A stretch of DNA of 64,000 nucleotides from Sphingomonas sabuli (GTDB lineage Bacteria; Pseudomonadota; Alphaproteobacteria; Sphingomonadales; Sphingomonadaceae). The stretch is taken from positions 248,001 to 312,000 of the forward strand of contig NZ_CP060697.1 of the NCBI RefSeq assembly GCF_014352855.1, read 5' to 3'. Shown in pieces: positions 61,181 through 64,000 of this stretch (position 1 is the stretch's first letter; each line of letters begins with the position of its first letter). Position numbers and translations under genes: made by a program. The notes under the pieces are model-generated. The model was not told the DNA's origin. It made no database searches and was given only the letters and a program-made list of their open reading frames with translations.

Positions 61181-63295
61181 CTAGGCCAGCATGCGCACCT
61201 TGGGTTCACGGTCCCAATGCCGCGCGGGTGCGACGCCGAGGAAATCGGCGTTCGGGATCACGCCGGCGTCCGGCTCGATGCCCAGCTTGTCGAGGATGAA
61301 TTCCTTGGTCGCGGGGCAATAACCGATCGTCTTGCAATGGGCGTAGGCGTCCATGAACCAGCCCTGCGCCGCGCTGTCCTTCGCCAGCTTCTTCGCATTG
61401 TCCGGCATCATAGCACAGGCGACCGCGTCGAACAGCACCGACGGCGAGCCGGCCAGCTGGCCGTCCGCGGCCAGCGTCCCGCCCTTCAGCTTCAACGCGC
61501 CAACCTTGGGCGCGACCAGGAAGGCGGTGCCGCCGTCCTTTTCGATGCCGCTCTTGAGCGTGTCGATCGATGACTTGTCCGACCCCTCGTCGAACAGAAT
61601 TGCGACCTTCCGACCCTTCATCGGGATGTCGTAGCTCTGCTGGATCGACAGGGCGGGGCTGTCGTCCATGTCGATCGGCTCGCGCGCCGCCTTGGCCTTG
61701 ACCGGCAGGTCCATGGCGAGCCCGTCGGCGACGCGCTTGGCAAGCGTTTCGTCGATGTTGCGCAGGCGGGCCATCACGCGGATGCGCACCGCCTCGATCA
61801 TCACCTTGCTCAGCTCGAACACGATCGCGCTGGCGAGGTGGGCTTGCTCGATCTCGGTCTGCGAGCGGAAGAACAGCCGTGCCTGGCTGTAATGATCGGC
61901 GAACAATTCGCCGCGCTCGCGGACCTTCATCCCGCCGTCGTTGCGCTCGTCGTTGGCGGTGAAGGTGGTGAAGCCGGTTTCCGGGCATTCGCGCGGGCCG
62001 CCGTCCTCGCCGTTGTCGGACAGGCTGTTGGGTTCGTAATTGGCGCGGCCTTTGGGCACGGCGGTCTGCATGTGCCCGTCACGCTGGAAGTTGTGCATCG
62101 GGCACTTGGGCGCGTTGATCGGCAACTGGTGGAAGTTAGTGCTGCCCAGCCGCTTCAACTGCGTGTCGAGATAGGAGAACAGACGGCCCTGCAGCAGCGG
62201 ATCGTTGGAAAAATCGATGCCCGGGACGATGTTGCCGGGGCAATAAGCGGACTGTTCGGTCTCGGCGAAGAAATTATCCGGATTGCGGTTGAGCGTCATC
62301 GTGCCGACCTTGCGCGGAGCGATTACTTCCTCCGGGATCAGCTTGGTTGGGTCGAGCACGTCGTACGGCTGCTTGGAGGCGAAATCCTCGTCGAACGTCT
62401 GGACGAACAGGTCCCACGCCGGGAAGGCGCCCGTGTCGATCGCCTCGAACAGGTCGCGGCGGTGATAGTCCGGGTCCGCGCCGGCGATCTTGACCGCTTC
62501 GTCCCACAGCGTCGACTGAACACCCAGCTGTGGCTTCCAGATGAACTTGCAGAAGGTGTCCTTGCCCTCGGCATTGACCAGCCGGAAGGTGTGGATGCCA
62601 AAGCCTTCGATCATACGCAGGGAGCGCGGGATCGCCCGGTCGCTCATCGCCCACATGATCATGTGCATCGATTCGGGCATCAGGCTGATGAAGTCCCAGA
62701 AGGTGTCATGGGCGCTGGCCGCCTGCGGGAAGCCGCGGTCGGCTTCCATCTTCACGCTGTGGATGAGGTCCGGGAACTTGATGGAATCCTGGATGAAGAA
62801 CACCGGGATGTTGTTGCCGACGAGGTCCCAATTGCCTTCGTCGGTGTAGAACTTGACCGCGAAGCCGCGCACGTCGCGCGGCGTGTCGACGCTGCCCGCG
62901 CCGCCGGCAACGGTGGAAAAGCGGGTGAAGACCGGCGTTTCCTTGCCCTTTTCGGCAAACAGCGAGGCCTTGGACAACTCAGGGATCGGGTCCGTGCATT
63001 CGAACACGCCGTGCGCGGCCGACCCTCGCGCGTGGACGATCCGCTCAGGGATCCGCTCATGGTCGAAATGGAAGATCTTTTCGCGCAGGACGAAATCTTC
63101 CAGCAGCGTCGGCCCGCGTGCGCCGGCCTTCAGGCTGTTCTGGTTGTCGGAAACCCGGATGCCCTGGTTGGTGGTCAGCCGGCTTTCGGGCCTGGCGTCG
63201 CCGGCATCGTTGGCGACCTGCTGATGGGTCTCGCCCCCTTCGCCCGTGGTGAATGTGAAATCGTCGCCGCCGGGATGATCGGGGGTATTGGCCAT
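61181..63295 (-). CDS. katE: Large-subunit monofunctional catalase (HPII type)
   Basis: This 704-residue haem enzyme breaks down hydrogen peroxide. It has the catalytic histidine segment [18 protein letters not shown], the catalytic asparagine region [12 protein letters not shown] and the haem-ligand tyrosine in [15 protein letters not shown], and a C-terminal flavodoxin-like domain ([15 protein letters not shown]...) found only in large catalases. The ATG at 63295 follows a GGAG site. A stress-type promoter is suspected at 63332-63356. Confidence 0.96.
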   Translation of the reverse strand: MANTPDHPGGDDFTFTTGEGGETHQQVANDAGDARPESRLTTNQGIRVSDNQNSLKAGARGPTLLEDFVLREKIFHFDHERIPERIVHARGSAAHGVFECTDPIPELSKASLFAEKGKETPVFTRFSTVAGGAGSVDTPRDVRGFAVKFYTDEGNWDLVGNNIPVFFIQDSIKFPDLIHSVKMEADRGFPQAASAHDTFWDFISLMPESMHMIMWAMSDRAIPRSLRMIEGFGIHTFRLVNAEGKDTFCKFIWKPQLGVQSTLWDEAVKIAGADPDYHRRDLFEAIDTGAFPAWDLFVQTFDEDFASKQPYDVLDPTKLIPEEVIAPRKVGTMTLNRNPDNFFAETEQSAYCPGNIVPGIDFSNDPLLQGRLFSYLDTQLKRLGSTNFHQLPINAPKCPMHNFQRDGHMQTAVPKGRANYEPNSLSDNGEDGGPRECPETGFTTFTANDERNDGGMKVRERGELFADHYSQARLFFRSQTEIEQAHLASAIVFELSKVMIEAVRIRVMARLRNIDETLAKRVADGLAMDLPVKAKAAREPIDMDDSPALSIQQSYDIPMKGRKVAILFDEGSDKSSIDTLKSGIEKDGGTAFLVAPKVGALKLKGGTLAADGQLAGSPSVLFDAVACAMMPDNAKKLAKDSAAQGWFMDAYAHCKTIGYCPATKEFILDKLGIEPDAGVIPNADFLGVAPARHWDREPKVRMLA

Positions 63296-63331
63296 GGGGA
63301 AAGCTCCGTCGCGTGAAGGGGGTGTCAGGCA

Positions 63332-63356
63332 GACGGCCCGCAAGCCGTTCCGTTCC
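63332..63356 (-). promoter_or_regulatory. EcfG-like promoter candidate for katE
   Basis: On the reverse strand GGAAC (63356-63352) is followed after 16 bases by CGTC (63335-63332). The EcfG consensus is GGAAC-N16-CGTT, so there is one mismatch at the last -10 base. The site is about 37 bases before the katE ATG. Position and gene make it plausible, but the -10 mismatch lowers confidence. Confidence 0.35.
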
Positions 63357-63418
63357 CCTTCGCGCGGCGGAATTTCCGTTTTATCCTCAGATATTTATTC
63401 CGCGATACGAAGGGCCGG

Positions 63419-64000
63419 TCAGCGCGGCATCAGTCCCGCGGAGCGAAGCGCCTCGTTGATCACCGCCGCCGGACCGCGCTGCCGTGCTGCCAGCGGCGCG
63501 GCAACGGCGGGTTCGGGACGCGCCGGGCGGGCGGCAAGCGCCGGCTTGCGCCGGGCGGGCGCAGTCGCCGGGACGATGCCCCAGGACGCCGCGATCCGGT
63601 AGGTCGAGGAAATGCCGGCTTCGAGCATATAGGGCCCGGGCGTCCCCGACGCTTCGGGGCCGGCCGCCGCGATTGGCGTCCCGTGTCCCAGTCCGTCAAT
63701 GACATGTTCTTCAAGCACCACCTTGCCCTTGGCGTTCGCCCAGGTGCGGTGCGTCTCGCTGCCGTCGCGGGTTTCCGACGCCGGGTCGCCGACGCCGTGA
63801 ACATCTGCCCATTGCGCAACGGACAGGGCGCCGTTGAGCTGGTCGACTGTCGAATCCGCCGTGCCGTGCCACACCGCGACGGTCGGCCACGGTCCCTTGT
63901 GCGACGACGCGCGGCGCACCTGCTTGCCCAGCGCCGCTTCGTCATGTCCGTGCCCGCGCATCCGCTCGAGCGCCTGCGGCACGCCGCTGGCGACGCCGTA
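63419..64000 (-). CDS. PHB-depolymerase-family esterase, 5' end outside window
   Basis: The visible 193 residues are the C-terminal part of an alpha/beta hydrolase. TVAVWHGTADSTVDQLNG carries the acid residue and IDGLGHGTPIAAAG the catalytic histidine of the esterase/PHB depolymerase family; the nucleophile lies beyond base 64000. The frame remains open to the window edge (YGVASGVPQALERM). The tail from about residue 150 is Ala/Arg/Pro-rich. It is upstream of katE on the same strand with a 123-bp gap. Confidence 0.82.
   Translation of the reverse strand, partial: YGVASGVPQALERMRGHGHDEAALGKQVRRASSHKGPWPTVAVWHGTADSTVDQLNGALSVAQWADVHGVGDPASETRDGSETHRTWANAKGKVVLEEHVIDGLGHGTPIAAAGPEASGTPGPYMLEAGISSTYRIAASWGIVPATAPARRKPALAARPARPEPAVAAPLAARQRGPAAVINEALRSAGLMPR

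Overview
The window is a chromosomal segment from a GC-rich alphaproteobacterium, most likely of the order Sphingomonadales. The evidence is marker genes and gene order rather than a ribosomal RNA: pckA divergent from chvI-chvG-hprK-rapZ-EIIA-HPr, a CckA/ChpT phosphorelay, split glycine decarboxylase (gcvPB), an alphaproteobacterial SOS box (GTTC-N7-GTTC) at recA, sites resembling general-stress sigma (EcfG) promoters, and short dispersed repeats of the kind common in sphingomonads. Genes are packed tightly: many neighbours share 4-bp ATGA/GTGA/TTGA stop-start overlaps, and no gene-free stretch exceeds 300 bp. No rRNA, tRNA, CRISPR array, insertion sequence or prophage was seen.

Layout. 1-9 kb: gcvPB (5' end outside the window), a DUF938 methyltransferase, two PilZ proteins, truA-fmt, recR-def, a copper-storage-like protein with a lipoprotein, rmuC. 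9-17 kb: META lipoprotein, SPOUT methyltransferase, then the phosphotransferase/two-component cluster facing pckA. 17-26 kb: a RibD-like reductase, a DUF4142 protein and an esterase that share a symmetrical EcfG-type promoter, greB, lytic transglycosylase, dapA, smpB, an M13 metallopeptidase. 26-32 kb: cckA, a single-domain response regulator, a large RTX-type calcium-binding protein whose N-terminal half is unusually AT-rich, recA. 32-38 kb: drug efflux MFS, arginase family, methyltransferase, M24 peptidase, DAACS symporter. 38-44 kb: kdsD-kdsB-HAD-kdsA-putative glycosyltransferase, facing an ELM1-family protein and a flippase. 44-51 kb: divergent EF-G-like GTPase, YihY membrane protein, lipase-like hydrolase, rpoH, rluD, serine hydrolase. 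52-58 kb: chpT followed by cheA-cheW-cheY-cheB-cheR and ampD. 58-64 kb: SBP56-like propeller, PPi-dependent phosphofructokinase, large catalase katE, and a truncated PHB-depolymerase-family esterase.

How they fit together. The chvIG-hprK-PTS block and pckA look like a carbon and envelope-stress switch. CckA and ChpT, both present here but 24 kb apart, should phosphorylate CtrA (not in this window), and a CtrA-like box lies between chpT and cheA. The KDO operon and the facing ELM1/flippase pair form a lipopolysaccharide or surface-glycan neighbourhood. EcfG-like promoters before the DUF4142/esterase pair, the copper-storage operon and katE suggest these belong to the general stress regulon.

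No clearly unprecedented system was found. The best leads are the HAD protein inside the KDO operon (where a KDO-8-phosphate phosphatase is expected, although its catalytic motif is atypical), the glycosyltransferase-like protein of unknown family beside it, the EF-G-like GTPase with altered switch motifs, the chimeric-looking RTX protein, and the bidirectional stress promoter. All functions are read from sequence motifs; no database search was possible.
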